From positions 1,240,001 to 1,304,000 of the forward strand of contig NZ_CP014168.1 in assembly GCF_001717955.1 (NCBI RefSeq): a stretch of 64,000 nt of DNA, given 5' to 3'. A model generated the notes under the pieces. That model was not told where the DNA came from and did no database searches. It worked only from the letters and a program-made list of their open reading frames with translations. This DNA is from Sphingomonas panacis (GTDB lineage Bacteria > Pseudomonadota > Alphaproteobacteria > Sphingomonadales > Sphingomonadaceae). The first letter of the stretch is position 1; the number at the start of each line of letters is the position of its first letter. The translations under genes and the position numbers were made by a program. Of the stretch, positions 27,444 to 36,451 are shown piece after piece.

Positions 27444-29750
27444 ATGCGCTATCCCCTCCTGCTCGCCGCCCTCCTCCCCGCGTCACTCGCCGCGCAAACC
27501 CCGGCGCCGATCGACGCGGTTGATCCGATGATCGGCACCGGCGGCGAGGGACATACCTTCCCCGGCGCGACCGCGCCGTTCGGGATGGTGCAATTGTCGC
27601 CCGATACCGACACGCGCTGCGAGATCCGCGCCTGCTACAGCCATGCGGCGGGCTATCGCTACGAAGACCCGACCATACAGGGGTTCAGCCACACGCATTT
27701 CTCGGGCGCTGGGCATAGCGATCTCGGCGATGTGCTGGTGATGCCGGCGGTCGGCACCGACGTGGCGCTCGATCCGGGCGATCCCAAGCAGCCTGGCACC
27801 GGCTATCGCTCGCGCTTCGACCACAAGACCGAGACCGCGCATCCCGGCTATTATGCGGTGACGCTCGCCGACAGCAAGGTGCGCGCCGAGCTGACCGCCG
27901 GCACGCGGATCGGCGTACATCGCTACACCTTCCCGGCGGGGCAGGTGGCGCACCTGCTGATCGACCTGCGCTCGTCGCTCTACAACTATCCCGGCAAGGT
28001 GTTGTGGTCGGGGCTGCACCTGCGGCCAGACGGCGTGCTGACCGGCTTTCGCGAAACCCGCGGCTGGGCGCCGGGCCGGAAGCTGTATTTCGCGATGCGC
28101 TTCTCCGCACCGCTCGCCGATCACGCCTTCCTCGATCGCGAGGAGAAGGTTCTCTACAAGGGCTTTCAGGGGCCGGGGCGCGGCAGCGATGCGCTGGCCG
28201 AGAAGCTCGGGCGGGCGCTTGAGGCGCGGCTCGATTTCGGCGTGCTGAGCGCGCCGCTCGAGGTGAAGGTCGCGCTGTCCGGGGTGGACGAGAACGCCGC
28301 CGTCGCCAATCTCGCCAGCGAAGCCGGCGGTTTCGATGCGGTGCGGGCGCGCACCACCGCCGCCTGGGAGACAGCGCTCGGCGCGGTGGCGATCGATGCA
28401 CCGGCGCCGATCCGCACCAGCGTCTACACCGCGCTGTACCACGCACTGCTCGCGCCGAGCGTGTGGAGCGATGCCGACGGGCGCTATCGCGGGCCGGACG
28501 ATCAGGTCCATCAGGCCAAGGGCTTCACCTTCCGCTCGACCTTCTCCTTGTGGGATACGTTCCGCGCCGAACATCCGCTGCTGACCCTGGTTCAGCCCGA
28601 GCAGACCAATGCCGATGTCGTGCAGTCGCTGGTGGCGAGCCAGCAGGCCAGCCCCGACGGTATCCTGCCGGTGTGGCAGTTCGCCGGCCGCGAGACGTGG
28701 TGCATGATCGGCTATCATGCCGTGCCGGTGATCGCCGACGCCTATCTGAAGGGCTTGCGCGGGTTCGATGCCGATGCGGCGTTGGCGGCGATGGTCGCGA
28801 GTGCCGATCACCGTTCCTACGGGGGTTTGGGCGACTATATCGATCACGGCTATGTGCCGATCGACAAGGAGCCGGAGGCGGCGTCCAAGACGGTCGAATA
28901 TGCGTTCGACGACTGGACCATCGCGCGGATGGCGCGGGCGATGGGCAAGACCGCGATCGCCGACCGGTTCGAGAAGCGCGCGAGCAATTGGCGCAACAGC
29001 TTCGACGCGAAGACCGGGTGGCTGCGCGCGCGGCTCTCGACCGGCGCTTTCCGCACCCCGTTCGATCCGACCGCGATCAATTACGGTTCGGATTATACCG
29101 AGGGCAATGCGTGGCAATATAGCTGGTTCGTGCCGCAGGACGAGGCCGGGCTGATCGCGCTGCTGGGTGGCGACGCGAAGACGGTCGCCAAGCTAGACGC
29201 GATGTTCGATTTCGACATGTCGAAGGTCGATTACAGCCATGCCGAGGATATCGCCGGGCTGATCGGCCAGTATATCCACGGCAACGAGCCGAGCCACCAC
29301 GTCGCCTATCTTTACGCTTACGCGGGCGCGCCGTGGCGGACTCAGGCGCGATTGAAGCAGATCGTCGACAGCCAGTACAAGCCGACGCCGGACGGTCTCG
29401 CCGGCAATGACGATCTCGGCCAGATGTCGGCGTGGCTGGTGTTCACCGCGCTCGGCTTCTACCCCGTCGCGCCGGGATCGAACCAATATGTCATCGGGCG
29501 GCCATTCGTGTCGCGCGCGGTGATGAACCTGCCCAATGGCAAGCGGTTCACGGTGGTCGCGGAGGGTCTGTCCGATGCGAAGCCCTATGTCGGCGCGGTG
29601 ACGCTGAACGGGGTGCCGCTCACGCGCAGTTTTGTGACCGATGCGGAGGTTCGTGGCGGCGGGGAGTTGCGCTTCACGATGACGGCTGCGCCGAACCGGG
29701 CGTGGGGCAGTGGCACGGCGGCGCGGCCGTATTCGATGTCGATGCGGTGA
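27444..29750 (+). CDS. GH92-family alpha-mannosidase, secreted
   Basis: A 768-residue glycoside hydrolase of family 92, calcium-dependent exo-acting alpha-mannosidases (usually alpha-1,2) that trim N-glycans or mannans. A signal peptide (MRYPLLLAALLPASLAAQ) marks export. Hallmarks: GTGGEGHTFPGATAPFGMVQ (31-50), GFSHTHFSGAGHSD (80-93), HGNEPSHH (about 611, the usual site of the catalytic acid) and GNDDLGQMSAW (about 653, the aspartates of the base). Length is normal. No other polysaccharide-utilisation genes (SusC/D-like receptor, other hydrolases) adjoin it, which is unusual for GH92. Start ATG 27444 is set by the signal peptide. Confidence 0.93.
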   Translation: MRYPLLLAALLPASLAAQTPAPIDAVDPMIGTGGEGHTFPGATAPFGMVQLSPDTDTRCEIRACYSHAAGYRYEDPTIQGFSHTHFSGAGHSDLGDVLVMPAVGTDVALDPGDPKQPGTGYRSRFDHKTETAHPGYYAVTLADSKVRAELTAGTRIGVHRYTFPAGQVAHLLIDLRSSLYNYPGKVLWSGLHLRPDGVLTGFRETRGWAPGRKLYFAMRFSAPLADHAFLDREEKVLYKGFQGPGRGSDALAEKLGRALEARLDFGVLSAPLEVKVALSGVDENAAVANLASEAGGFDAVRARTTAAWETALGAVAIDAPAPIRTSVYTALYHALLAPSVWSDADGRYRGPDDQVHQAKGFTFRSTFSLWDTFRAEHPLLTLVQPEQTNADVVQSLVASQQASPDGILPVWQFAGRETWCMIGYHAVPVIADAYLKGLRGFDADAALAAMVASADHRSYGGLGDYIDHGYVPIDKEPEAASKTVEYAFDDWTIARMARAMGKTAIADRFEKRASNWRNSFDAKTGWLRARLSTGAFRTPFDPTAINYGSDYTEGNAWQYSWFVPQDEAGLIALLGGDAKTVAKLDAMFDFDMSKVDYSHAEDIAGLIGQYIHGNEPSHHVAYLYAYAGAPWRTQARLKQIVDSQYKPTPDGLAGNDDLGQMSAWLVFTALGFYPVAPGSNQYVIGRPFVSRAVMNLPNGKRFTVVAEGLSDAKPYVGAVTLNGVPLTRSFVTDAEVRGGGELRFTMTAAPNRAWGSGTAARPYSMSMR

Positions 29751-29783
29751 GGCGCCTGCGGTTCGAATAGAAGCGGAACCTAA

Positions 29784-29818
29784 CTCCCCTCCCTGGAAGC
29801 AGGGCTATCGCATTTGGC
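29784..29818 (+). repeat. Left terminal inverted repeat of the ISAs1 element
   Basis: Begins CTCCCCTCCCTGGAAG and ends ATCGCATTTGGC. It matches the reverse complement of 30978-31014 at all but about three positions plus a 2-base gap. The transposase stop codon (29805-29807) lies inside it. Confidence 0.85.
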
Positions 29819-30908
29819 AGAGGAGGGTTGCGAGGTAGTGGTCATCCCATCCGGCGCGTTTGATTTTGGCGCGGATGGAAAGCTTTCTTGGATCGTGCTG
29901 GAGAAGGTTGAGGGCGAGCCTTCGCAGGAGGGCGAGGTTTTCGGCGCAGTGATCGGATCGGGTGTGGATGCGATCTTCGCCGAAGGCGACATCGAGCAGC
30001 CAGTGCTGCTGATTCTCGATCGTCCAGTGTGCCCTGATCACCCGAAGCGCCTCGCGCGGCGGCAGGAAGCGGGAGAGGATGGCATAGCGGGTGTCGGTTT
30101 GCTCCTCGCCTTTGACGCGGCGCAGACTGTCGATCCGCACGATGGCGCCCAGACCCTCGAAGCCATATCGATCGGCCCAGTCGGCGGGCGCGGGGACGAC
30201 CCATGCCCGCCGCTCTTCGTATCTGCCATGCGCGGTCTCGCTGGTGCTGGCAGCCTGTGCGGCGTCGGGATCGGCGAGCAGATCCCGGATCGCGGCGGGC
30301 AGCGGTCCGCGATTGCCTTTGATGATCAGAGCATAGTCGCCACCGCGCGCCCGTATCGCCGAGACCGTCCGGCGGCTGGCATGCAGCGCATCGGCGGTAA
30401 CCGTACAGCCGGTCAGGTCGAGCAGGGCGATGATCTCGCGGGCCGCGGTGACTTCGCTGCGATTATGCGCGCGGCACTGGCTCAGCACCAGCCGATGATC
30501 GGCCGCCCAGGCGCTCACCAGATGCAAAGGCATGGTGCGGCGCGCGCTATCGACGGCCCCCCGCAACGACTTGCCGTCGATGGCAATGATTGGCCCGGCG
30601 ATCCCCTGGCGCTCCAGCGTTGCGGCAAAAGCACTGACGAAGCGCTGAAACGCCTGCTCGAACGACGGCGGATCGAGCGTGCGAAAGACCCGGCTGAACG
30701 TGTCGTGGCTCGGCGTTCCATGATCCAGCTTCAGGAACTGGCCAAGACAGTCCCGCTTCGCCTCGCCGAACTCGGCGATATCGACGCAGGTCTCGGCCCC
30801 ACACAGCAGCGCGGCGAACGCGATCAGCAAGATATCCGGCAAAGCATGGCTGCTGTTCGAACGTCGTGGGTCCGGCACGACATCGAACACCTCACGGAAC
30901 CCGCGCAT
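29805..30908 (-). CDS. ISAs1-family transposase
   Basis: A 367-residue DDE transposase of the ISAs1 group (IS4-like fold). Characteristic pieces are the N-terminal VVDPRRSNS-like region (VPDPRRSNSSHALPDILLIA), GTPSHDTFSRVFRTLDP, the first catalytic Asp in IIAIDGKSLRGA, the second in VTADALH, YALIIKGNRGPL and the catalytic Glu in AHWTIENQQHWLLDVAFGED. The gene is full-length with no frameshift. Its last codons run into the left inverted repeat. An unrelated open frame on the opposite strand over the same DNA is a composition artefact. Confidence 0.95.
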   Translation of the reverse strand: MRGFREVFDVVPDPRRSNSSHALPDILLIAFAALLCGAETCVDIAEFGEAKRDCLGQFLKLDHGTPSHDTFSRVFRTLDPPSFEQAFQRFVSAFAATLERQGIAGPIIAIDGKSLRGAVDSARRTMPLHLVSAWAADHRLVLSQCRAHNRSEVTAAREIIALLDLTGCTVTADALHASRRTVSAIRARGGDYALIIKGNRGPLPAAIRDLLADPDAAQAASTSETAHGRYEERRAWVVPAPADWADRYGFEGLGAIVRIDSLRRVKGEEQTDTRYAILSRFLPPREALRVIRAHWTIENQQHWLLDVAFGEDRIHTRSDHCAENLALLRRLALNLLQHDPRKLSIRAKIKRAGWDDHYLATLLCQMR

Positions 30909-30977
30909 ACCAATCTCCCCGGCAACCCAGGAGAGACTACAGAATCCAATCTATCAAACTTGGATAGCCCTCTCATC

Positions 30978-31014
30978 GCCAAATGCGATTCCCCTGCCCT
31001 TCCAGGGAGAGGAG
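30978..31014 (-). repeat. Right terminal inverted repeat of the ISAs1 element
   Basis: Runs GCCAAATGCGATTCCCCTGC and then CCTTCCAGGGAGAGGAG, the complement of the left end with a 2-base insertion. About 70 bases separate it from the transposase start, enough for the element's own promoter. Confidence 0.85.
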
Positions 31015-31044
31015 AAGGTCGCGCGCGGGGCGAACCCGCGGCGG

Positions 31045-31938
31045 CTATCCGTGCCTCGTCGGCGAATCGAGCAGCGCAAGGAAGTTGCGGCACGGTAGCG
31101 TCGGGTCGCGGTGGCGGACCAGCCAGAGCATGATCGTCGCGCTATCGTCGGTGATCGGGCGGTAGGTGAGCATCGGCGACTGGAGGGTGCACAGCGATTC
31201 GACCATCACCATCACGCCGATCCCCGCCGCCGCCAGCCCGAACAGGCTGGTCACGTCGGTGACGATTTGGGCGATGTGCGGTTCGACGCCGCCTTCGCGG
31301 AGCAGATCGAGCAGGTGGCTGGTGAAGGTGCTGCGTTCGTTGGCATAGAATACCATCGGCTCGTCGGCGAGGTCGGCGATCCGCACGCTGGTTTGCTGCG
31401 CGAGCCGGTGGCCGGGCGGGCAGGCGACGTAGAGCCGTTCGCTGAGGAACGGTTCGGCGATCAGCGTATCGGGCAGATCGGGGATCGCGCGCCCGCGCCG
31501 AAACCCGATGTCGAGCAGATGATCGGCGATCTGTTCGAGATGGTCCGACCCGGCGATCTCGCGCAACACCAGCGATATCTGCGGGTAGTGATTGCGGAAA
31601 TCGGCGATGGCGTGGGCGATCTCGGGCACGAACGGCGCCGAGGCGCTGAAGCCGATCGCGAGCTCGCCGAGTTCGCCGCGCGCGGCCCGGCGCGCGACCG
31701 AGATGGCGTTGTCGGCCTCGCGGAGCGTCGCGCGCGCGGCATCGAGGAACAGCCGCCCCGCCGGTGTGAGCGCGACGCGCCGGCTGGTGCGTTCGAGCAG
31801 GCGAACCTGCAACTCGTCCTCGAGTGCGCGGATCTGCTGGCTGAGCGGCGGCTGCGAGATGCCGAGATGCGCGGCGGCGCGCGCGAAGTGGAGATCCTCG
31901 GCGACCTGAACGAAATAGCGGAGATGACGCAGCTCCAT
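31045..31938 (-). CDS. LysR-family transcriptional regulator
   Basis: A 297-residue LysR regulator: winged HTH about 1-60 (MELRHLRYFVQVAEDLHFAR, LGISQPPLSQQIRALEDEL) and a periplasmic-binding-like effector domain from about residue 88 (LGELAIGFSASAPFVPEIAH). Start ATG 31938 is the universal LysR start; the frame is open further upstream without meaning. It is divergent from the RND efflux operon, with 159 bases between starts that contain a 23-base inverted repeat at its own start. By family habit it probably controls the pump and itself. Effector unknown. The ISAs1 element lies just behind it. Confidence 0.92.
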   Translation of the reverse strand: MELRHLRYFVQVAEDLHFARAAAHLGISQPPLSQQIRALEDELQVRLLERTSRRVALTPAGRLFLDAARATLREADNAISVARRAARGELGELAIGFSASAPFVPEIAHAIADFRNHYPQISLVLREIAGSDHLEQIADHLLDIGFRRGRAIPDLPDTLIAEPFLSERLYVACPPGHRLAQQTSVRIADLADEPMVFYANERSTFTSHLLDLLREGGVEPHIAQIVTDVTSLFGLAAAGIGVMVMVESLCTLQSPMLTYRPITDDSATIMLWLVRHRDPTLPCRNFLALLDSPTRHG

Positions 31939-31939
31939 G

Positions 31940-31962
31940 ATTGATAGGGCTACCATATCAAT
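31940..31962. promoter_or_regulatory. Inverted repeat, candidate LysR operator
   Basis: ATTGATA-GGGCTACCA-TATCAAT is a perfect 7-base dyad with 9-base spacing. It starts 2 bases from the lysR start codon and lies 136 bases upstream of the RND permease gene. The inner GATA-N9-TATC includes the T-N11-A pattern expected for LysR sites. Such a location would favour autorepression. Confidence 0.55.
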
Positions 31963-32097
31963 CATGCCGCAAACAATATTGGACAGCGATGTTTGCGAAG
32001 CGCAGTTCGCTGCATCGCACAATTTTGGGCGTCGACACTCCAACATGACACGCGCTCGGGTCGCTCCGCCGCACCAGTCCAGCATCGGGAACCTGCG

Positions 32098-35000
32098 ATG
32101 ATCGGTATCGTCCGAATGGCGCTGACGCGGCCGCTGACCTTCATCGTGATGGCGATCCTGATCGCGATCATCGGCGTGCTGGCCGCGATCCGCACGCCGG
32201 TCGATATCTTCCCCGACATCCGCGTGCCGGTGATCGCGACCGCGTGGCAATATAGCGGCCTGCCGCCCGACCAGATGAGCGGGCGGATCATCACCCCGTT
32301 CGAGCGCGTGCTGACCACCACCGTCAACGATATCGACCATATCGAGAGCCAGTCGCTGCCAGGCATCGGCGTGGTGAAGATCTATTTCCAGCCCGGCGCC
32401 GACATCCGCACCGCGACGGCGCAGGTGACGAGCGTATCGCAGACCGTGCTCAAGCAATTGCCGCCGGGCGTGACGCCGCCGCTGATCCTCAACTACAACG
32501 CCTCGACCGTGCCGATCCTCCAGCTTGCGCTATCGGGCAAGGGCCTCAGCGAAGGGCGGATGTTCGATCTCGCGCAGAACCAGGTCCGTCCCGGTCTGGT
32601 GACGGTGCCGGGCGCCGCCGTGCCTTACCCCTCGGGCGGGCGGACGCGGCAGATCCAGATCGATCTCGATCCCGCCGCGCTGCAATCCAAGGGGCTGTCC
32701 GGGCAGGACGTCGGCAACGCGATCGCCGCGCAGAACCAGATCAACCCGGCCGGCTTCGCCAAGATCGGCGGCTTCCAGTACAGCGTCCAGCTCAACAACG
32801 CGCCGAGCACGATCGAGGAACTGAACGCGCTGCCGATCAAGGTGGTCAACGGCGCGACGATCACCATGCGCGACGTGGCGCATGTCCGCGACGGCTCGGC
32901 GCCGCAGACCAACGTCGTCCATGTCGACGGCTCGCGCTCGGTGCTCATCACCATCCTCAAGAATGGCGCGACCTCGACGCTGGCGATCGTGCAGGGCATC
33001 AAGGACGCGCTGCCCAAAATCCAGGCGACGCTGCCGCCCGAGCTGAAAGTGGTGCCGCTCGCCGACCAGTCGCTGTTCGTGAAGGCGGCGGTGGAAGGCG
33101 TCGTCAAGGAAGGCGCGATCGCCGCCGCGCTCACCTCGGTGATGATCCTGCTGTTCCTGGGGAGCTGGCGTTCGACCGTGATCATCGCGATCTCGATTCC
33201 GCTGTCGATCCTCGCCGCGATCATCGCTTTGTCGGTGACGGGCAATACGCTCAACACGATGACGCTGGGTGGTCTCAGCCTCGCGGTCGGCATTCTCGTC
33301 GACGATGCGACGGTGACGATCGAGAACATCAACTGGCATCTCGAACAGGGCAAGTCGGTGATCCAGTCGATCCTCGACGGCGCGGCGCAGATCGTGACGC
33401 CGGCGTTCGTCTCGCTGCTGTGCATCTGCATCGTGTTCGTGCCGATGTTCTTCCTGCCGGGCGTATCGGGCTTCCTGTTCGTGCCGCTCGCGCTGGCGGT
33501 GGTGTTCGCGATGATCGCGTCGTTCATCCTGTCGCGCACGCTGGTGCCGACGATGGCGATGTACCTGCTCAAACCCCATGCCGGGCATGACGACGAATCG
33601 CTTCACGAGGCCGGCAGCCCGACGTCGCGCAACCCGCTGGTGCGGTTCCAGCGCGGGTTCGAGCGCCAATTCGAGAAGGTGCGCAACGGTTATATCGGGC
33701 TGCTTGAGCGTGCCTTGGGCGCGCGGAAGGTGTTCGTGATCGGCTTCCTCGTCTGCGTGTGCCTGTCGTTCCTGCTCACGCCGTTCCTCGGCGAGAATTT
33801 CTTCCCGTCGGTCGATGCCGGGCAGATGGCGCTTCACGTCCGCGCGCCGGTCGGCTCGCGGATCGAGGATACCTCGGCCGAGTTCGATCGAATCCAGCGC
33901 AAGATCCGCGAGATCATCCCGGCGCACGAGTTGGTCTCGATCGTCGACAACATCGGGCTGCCGGTCAGCTCGATCAACACGACCTACAACAATTCGGGCA
34001 CGATCGGCCCGCAGGACGGCGACATCCTGATCCAGCTCAGCGAGGGCCACAAGCCGACCGCCGAGTACGTGCGCAAGCTGCGCGAGGAACTGCCCAAGGC
34101 GTTCACCGGCACGACCTTCTCGTTCCTGCCCGCCGACATCACCAGCCAGATCCTCAACTTCGGCGCGCCCGCCCCGATCGACATCCAGATCGCCGGCAAG
34201 AACGACGCCGACAACCAGAAGCTCGCCAAGGCGATCCTGCGGCGGATCGGCACGATCCCCGGCGTGGCCGATGCGCGTATCCAGCAATCGGCGCGTTATC
34301 CGCAGCTCAACGTCGATATCGATCGTGCCCGCGCCGGCCAGTACGGCCTCAACGAACGCGACGTGACCAACAGCCTCGGCAGCGCGCTCGCCGGCACCTC
34401 GCAGACCGCGCCGGTGTTCTTCCTCGATCCCAAGAGCGGGGTGTCCTACCCGGTCGTGGCGCAGACGCCCGAATATCGGATCGGCTCGCTGAGCGACCTC
34501 GCCAACGTGCCCGTCACCGCCACCAACGGCGGCTCGGCGCAGATCATCGGCGGGATCGGCAATATCACCCGCGCCAATGCGGCCGCGGTCGTCTCGCACT
34601 ACAACATCGCGCCGGTGACCGACGTCTACGCCACCACCAACGGCCGCGATCTCGGCGCGGTAGCGGGCGACATCAATACGGTCATCGCCAGCCTGAAAGG
34701 CCAGACGCCCAAGGGCGTGACGGTGACGCTGCGCGGGCAATATGCGACGATGCGGACCGCCTTCTCCGGGCTTGGCTTCGGCCTGCTCGCGGCGATCGTG
34801 CTGATCTATCTGCTGATCGTGGTCAACTTCCAGAGCTGGCTCGATCCGTTCGTCATCATCACAGCGCTGCCGGGCGCGCTCGCCGGGATCATCTGGATGC
34901 TGTTCATCACCGGCACGACTCTGTCGGTGCCGGCGCTGACCGGCGCGATCATGTGCATGGGCGTCGCCACCGCGAACGCGATCCTGGTGGTCAGCTTCGC

Positions 35001-35304
35001 GCGCGAGCGGCTCGAGGTGCTCGGCGACGCCACCGCCGCCGCGCTGGAGGCCGGGCAGGTGCGCTTCCGCCCGGTGCTGATGACCGCGCTCGCGATGATC
35101 ATCGGCATGTTGCCGATGGCGATGGGCTTCGGCGAGGGCGGCGAGCAGAACGCGCCGCTCGGACGTGCGGTGATCGGCGGGCTGACCGTCGCGACCTTCG
35201 CGACGTTGATGTTCGTGCCGGTGATCTTCAGCCTGGTGCATCGCCGCCACCCAAAAACCGCACCCGGCGCGACGCCGGGCCATCTGGAGCTTGCAAATGC
35301 CTGA
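32098..35304 (+). CDS. RND efflux permease (AcrB/MdtBC-like)
   Basis: Inner-membrane proton-driven pump subunit, 1068 residues, with the RND duplicated layout: helix 1 (FIVMAILIAIIGVLAAI), large periplasmic loop, helices 2-6, second loop and helices 8-12. The proton-relay pair is seen in helix 4 (VGILVDDATVTIENINWHLE), and the second-half signature is GVATANAILVVSFARERLE. The first loop has IRTPVDIFPDIRVPVIATAW. Substrates cannot be read from sequence; the group includes drug and solvent pumps and less often metals. It is followed by its adaptor and outer-membrane channel with overlaps (8 and 20 bases). ATG 32098 was chosen as the family start. Confidence 0.93.
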   Translation: MIGIVRMALTRPLTFIVMAILIAIIGVLAAIRTPVDIFPDIRVPVIATAWQYSGLPPDQMSGRIITPFERVLTTTVNDIDHIESQSLPGIGVVKIYFQPGADIRTATAQVTSVSQTVLKQLPPGVTPPLILNYNASTVPILQLALSGKGLSEGRMFDLAQNQVRPGLVTVPGAAVPYPSGGRTRQIQIDLDPAALQSKGLSGQDVGNAIAAQNQINPAGFAKIGGFQYSVQLNNAPSTIEELNALPIKVVNGATITMRDVAHVRDGSAPQTNVVHVDGSRSVLITILKNGATSTLAIVQGIKDALPKIQATLPPELKVVPLADQSLFVKAAVEGVVKEGAIAAALTSVMILLFLGSWRSTVIIAISIPLSILAAIIALSVTGNTLNTMTLGGLSLAVGILVDDATVTIENINWHLEQGKSVIQSILDGAAQIVTPAFVSLLCICIVFVPMFFLPGVSGFLFVPLALAVVFAMIASFILSRTLVPTMAMYLLKPHAGHDDESLHEAGSPTSRNPLVRFQRGFERQFEKVRNGYIGLLERALGARKVFVIGFLVCVCLSFLLTPFLGENFFPSVDAGQMALHVRAPVGSRIEDTSAEFDRIQRKIREIIPAHELVSIVDNIGLPVSSINTTYNNSGTIGPQDGDILIQLSEGHKPTAEYVRKLREELPKAFTGTTFSFLPADITSQILNFGAPAPIDIQIAGKNDADNQKLAKAILRRIGTIPGVADARIQQSARYPQLNVDIDRARAGQYGLNERDVTNSLGSALAGTSQTAPVFFLDPKSGVSYPVVAQTPEYRIGSLSDLANVPVTATNGGSAQIIGGIGNITRANAAAVVSHYNIAPVTDVYATTNGRDLGAVAGDINTVIASLKGQTPKGVTVTLRGQYATMRTAFSGLGFGLLAAIVLIYLLIVVNFQSWLDPFVIITALPGALAGIIWMLFITGTTLSVPALTGAIMCMGVATANAILVVSFARERLEVLGDATAAALEAGQVRFRPVLMTALAMIIGMLPMAMGFGEGGEQNAPLGRAVIGGLTVATFATLMFVPVIFSLVHRRHPKTAPGATPGHLELANA

Positions 35305-36451
35305 GGGCGATGGCCGCAACTTGAAACGGATCGGCATCATCGGCGTGGTCGCCGCGGTGGCGATCGTCGGCGCCGGCATCGCGGCGCGCTCGCATTCGGA
35401 GACGCAGCTCGCGACCTGGACGAGCACGCAGGCCGTGCCGACCGTCACCGTGATCCACGCCGCCGCGAGCAAGGGCACCGGCGCGTTGGTGCTGCCGGGG
35501 CAGCTCGCCGCGCTGCAATCCGCGCCGATCTATGCGCGCACCAGCGGCTATATCCGCAAATGGTATGTCGATATCGGTGACAGCGTGCGGCAGGGGCAGG
35601 TGCTCGCCGTGCTCGACGCGCCCGAGGTCGATCAGCAGCTCGCGGCGGCGCAGGCCGATTACCAGACCGCGCGCGCCAACCAGCAGCTCGCCGCCAGCAC
35701 CGCGACGCGCTGGAAGACGATGCTCGCCAAGGATGCGGTATCGAAGCAGGAGACCGACGAGAAGGTCGGCGATCTCGCCGCCAAGACCGCGCTCTCCAAC
35801 GCGGCGAGCGCGAACGTCAACCGGCTGCGTTACACGCAAGGCTTCACCCGGCTGATCGCGCCGTTCTCGGGTGTGGTCACGACGCGATCGACCAACGTCG
35901 GTAGCCTGGTGACGGCGGGGAGCGCCGCCTCGACGCCGCTGTTCACCGTCTCCGACATCAGCCGAATCCGCATCTATGTGAAGGTGCCGCAAGCCTATTC
36001 TTCGCAGGTCCATCCCGGCATGGACGTGAAGCTTACCTTGCCCGAATATCCGGGCCGGACGTTCACCGCGCAGATGACGCGCTCGGCCGATGCGGTCGAT
36101 ACCAGTTCGGGCACGGTGCTGGTCGAGTTGCAGGCCGCCAATGGCGACCGCGCGCTCAAGCCCGGCGCTTATGCGCAGGCGAGCTTCCCGGTCGCGGGCG
36201 GCGGCAGCGCGGTCGAACTGCCGGCGAGCGCGATGATCATCGGTCAGGCCGGGACTCAGGTGGCGATCGTCGGCAATGATGGCCGCGCCTTGCTCAAGAC
36301 GGTGACGATCGCGCACGATCTCGGCGACCGCGTGCAGATCAGCGCCGGGCTGTCCGCCAACGATCGCGTGATCGACAGCCCACCCGATTCGCTCCAGTCC
36401 GGCGACAGGGTGCAGATCGCGAAGCGGCAGGATGCGGCCGGTGGCAAGTAA
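35297..36451 (+). CDS. RND efflux periplasmic adaptor (HlyD/AcrA family)
   Basis: A 384-residue membrane-fusion protein that joins the RND pump to the outer-membrane channel. N-terminal membrane anchor about 12-27 (IGIIGVVAAVAIVGAGIA), lipoyl halves around APIYARTSGYIRKWYVDIGD and FTRLIAPFSGVVTTRSTNVG, an alpha-hairpin between them (QQLAAAQADYQTARANQQLA) and a C-terminal beta-barrel (IRIYVKVPQAYSSQVHPG). ATG 35297 lies within the end of the permease gene (ATGCCTGA, 8-base overlap). A TTG 6 bases earlier is the only alternative. No lipobox is present. Confidence 0.92.
   Translation: MPEGDGRNLKRIGIIGVVAAVAIVGAGIAARSHSETQLATWTSTQAVPTVTVIHAAASKGTGALVLPGQLAALQSAPIYARTSGYIRKWYVDIGDSVRQGQVLAVLDAPEVDQQLAAAQADYQTARANQQLAASTATRWKTMLAKDAVSKQETDEKVGDLAAKTALSNAASANVNRLRYTQGFTRLIAPFSGVVTTRSTNVGSLVTAGSAASTPLFTVSDISRIRIYVKVPQAYSSQVHPGMDVKLTLPEYPGRTFTAQMTRSADAVDTSSGTVLVELQAANGDRALKPGAYAQASFPVAGGGSAVELPASAMIIGQAGTQVAIVGNDGRALLKTVTIAHDLGDRVQISAGLSANDRVIDSPPDSLQSGDRVQIAKRQDAAGGK

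Larger units (their letters stand above)
29784..31014. mobile_element. ISAs1-family insertion sequence, about 1.23 kb
   Basis: A single transposase gene is bounded by inverted repeats of about 35-37 bases (29784-29818 and 30978-31014). It was inserted between the GH92 gene and the lysR gene, ending 31 bases from the lysR stop, so no visible gene is broken. I see no direct target duplication in the flanks (GAACCTAA on the left, AAGGTCGC on the right). This means either an old insertion or that my boundaries are off by a few bases. Transposase and ends look intact, so the element may still be active. Confidence 0.85.

Noticed and set aside
32530..35478. A 982-codon open frame opposite the RND permease
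   Set aside because: Same composition artefact; the permease on the plus strand is complete and conserved throughout.
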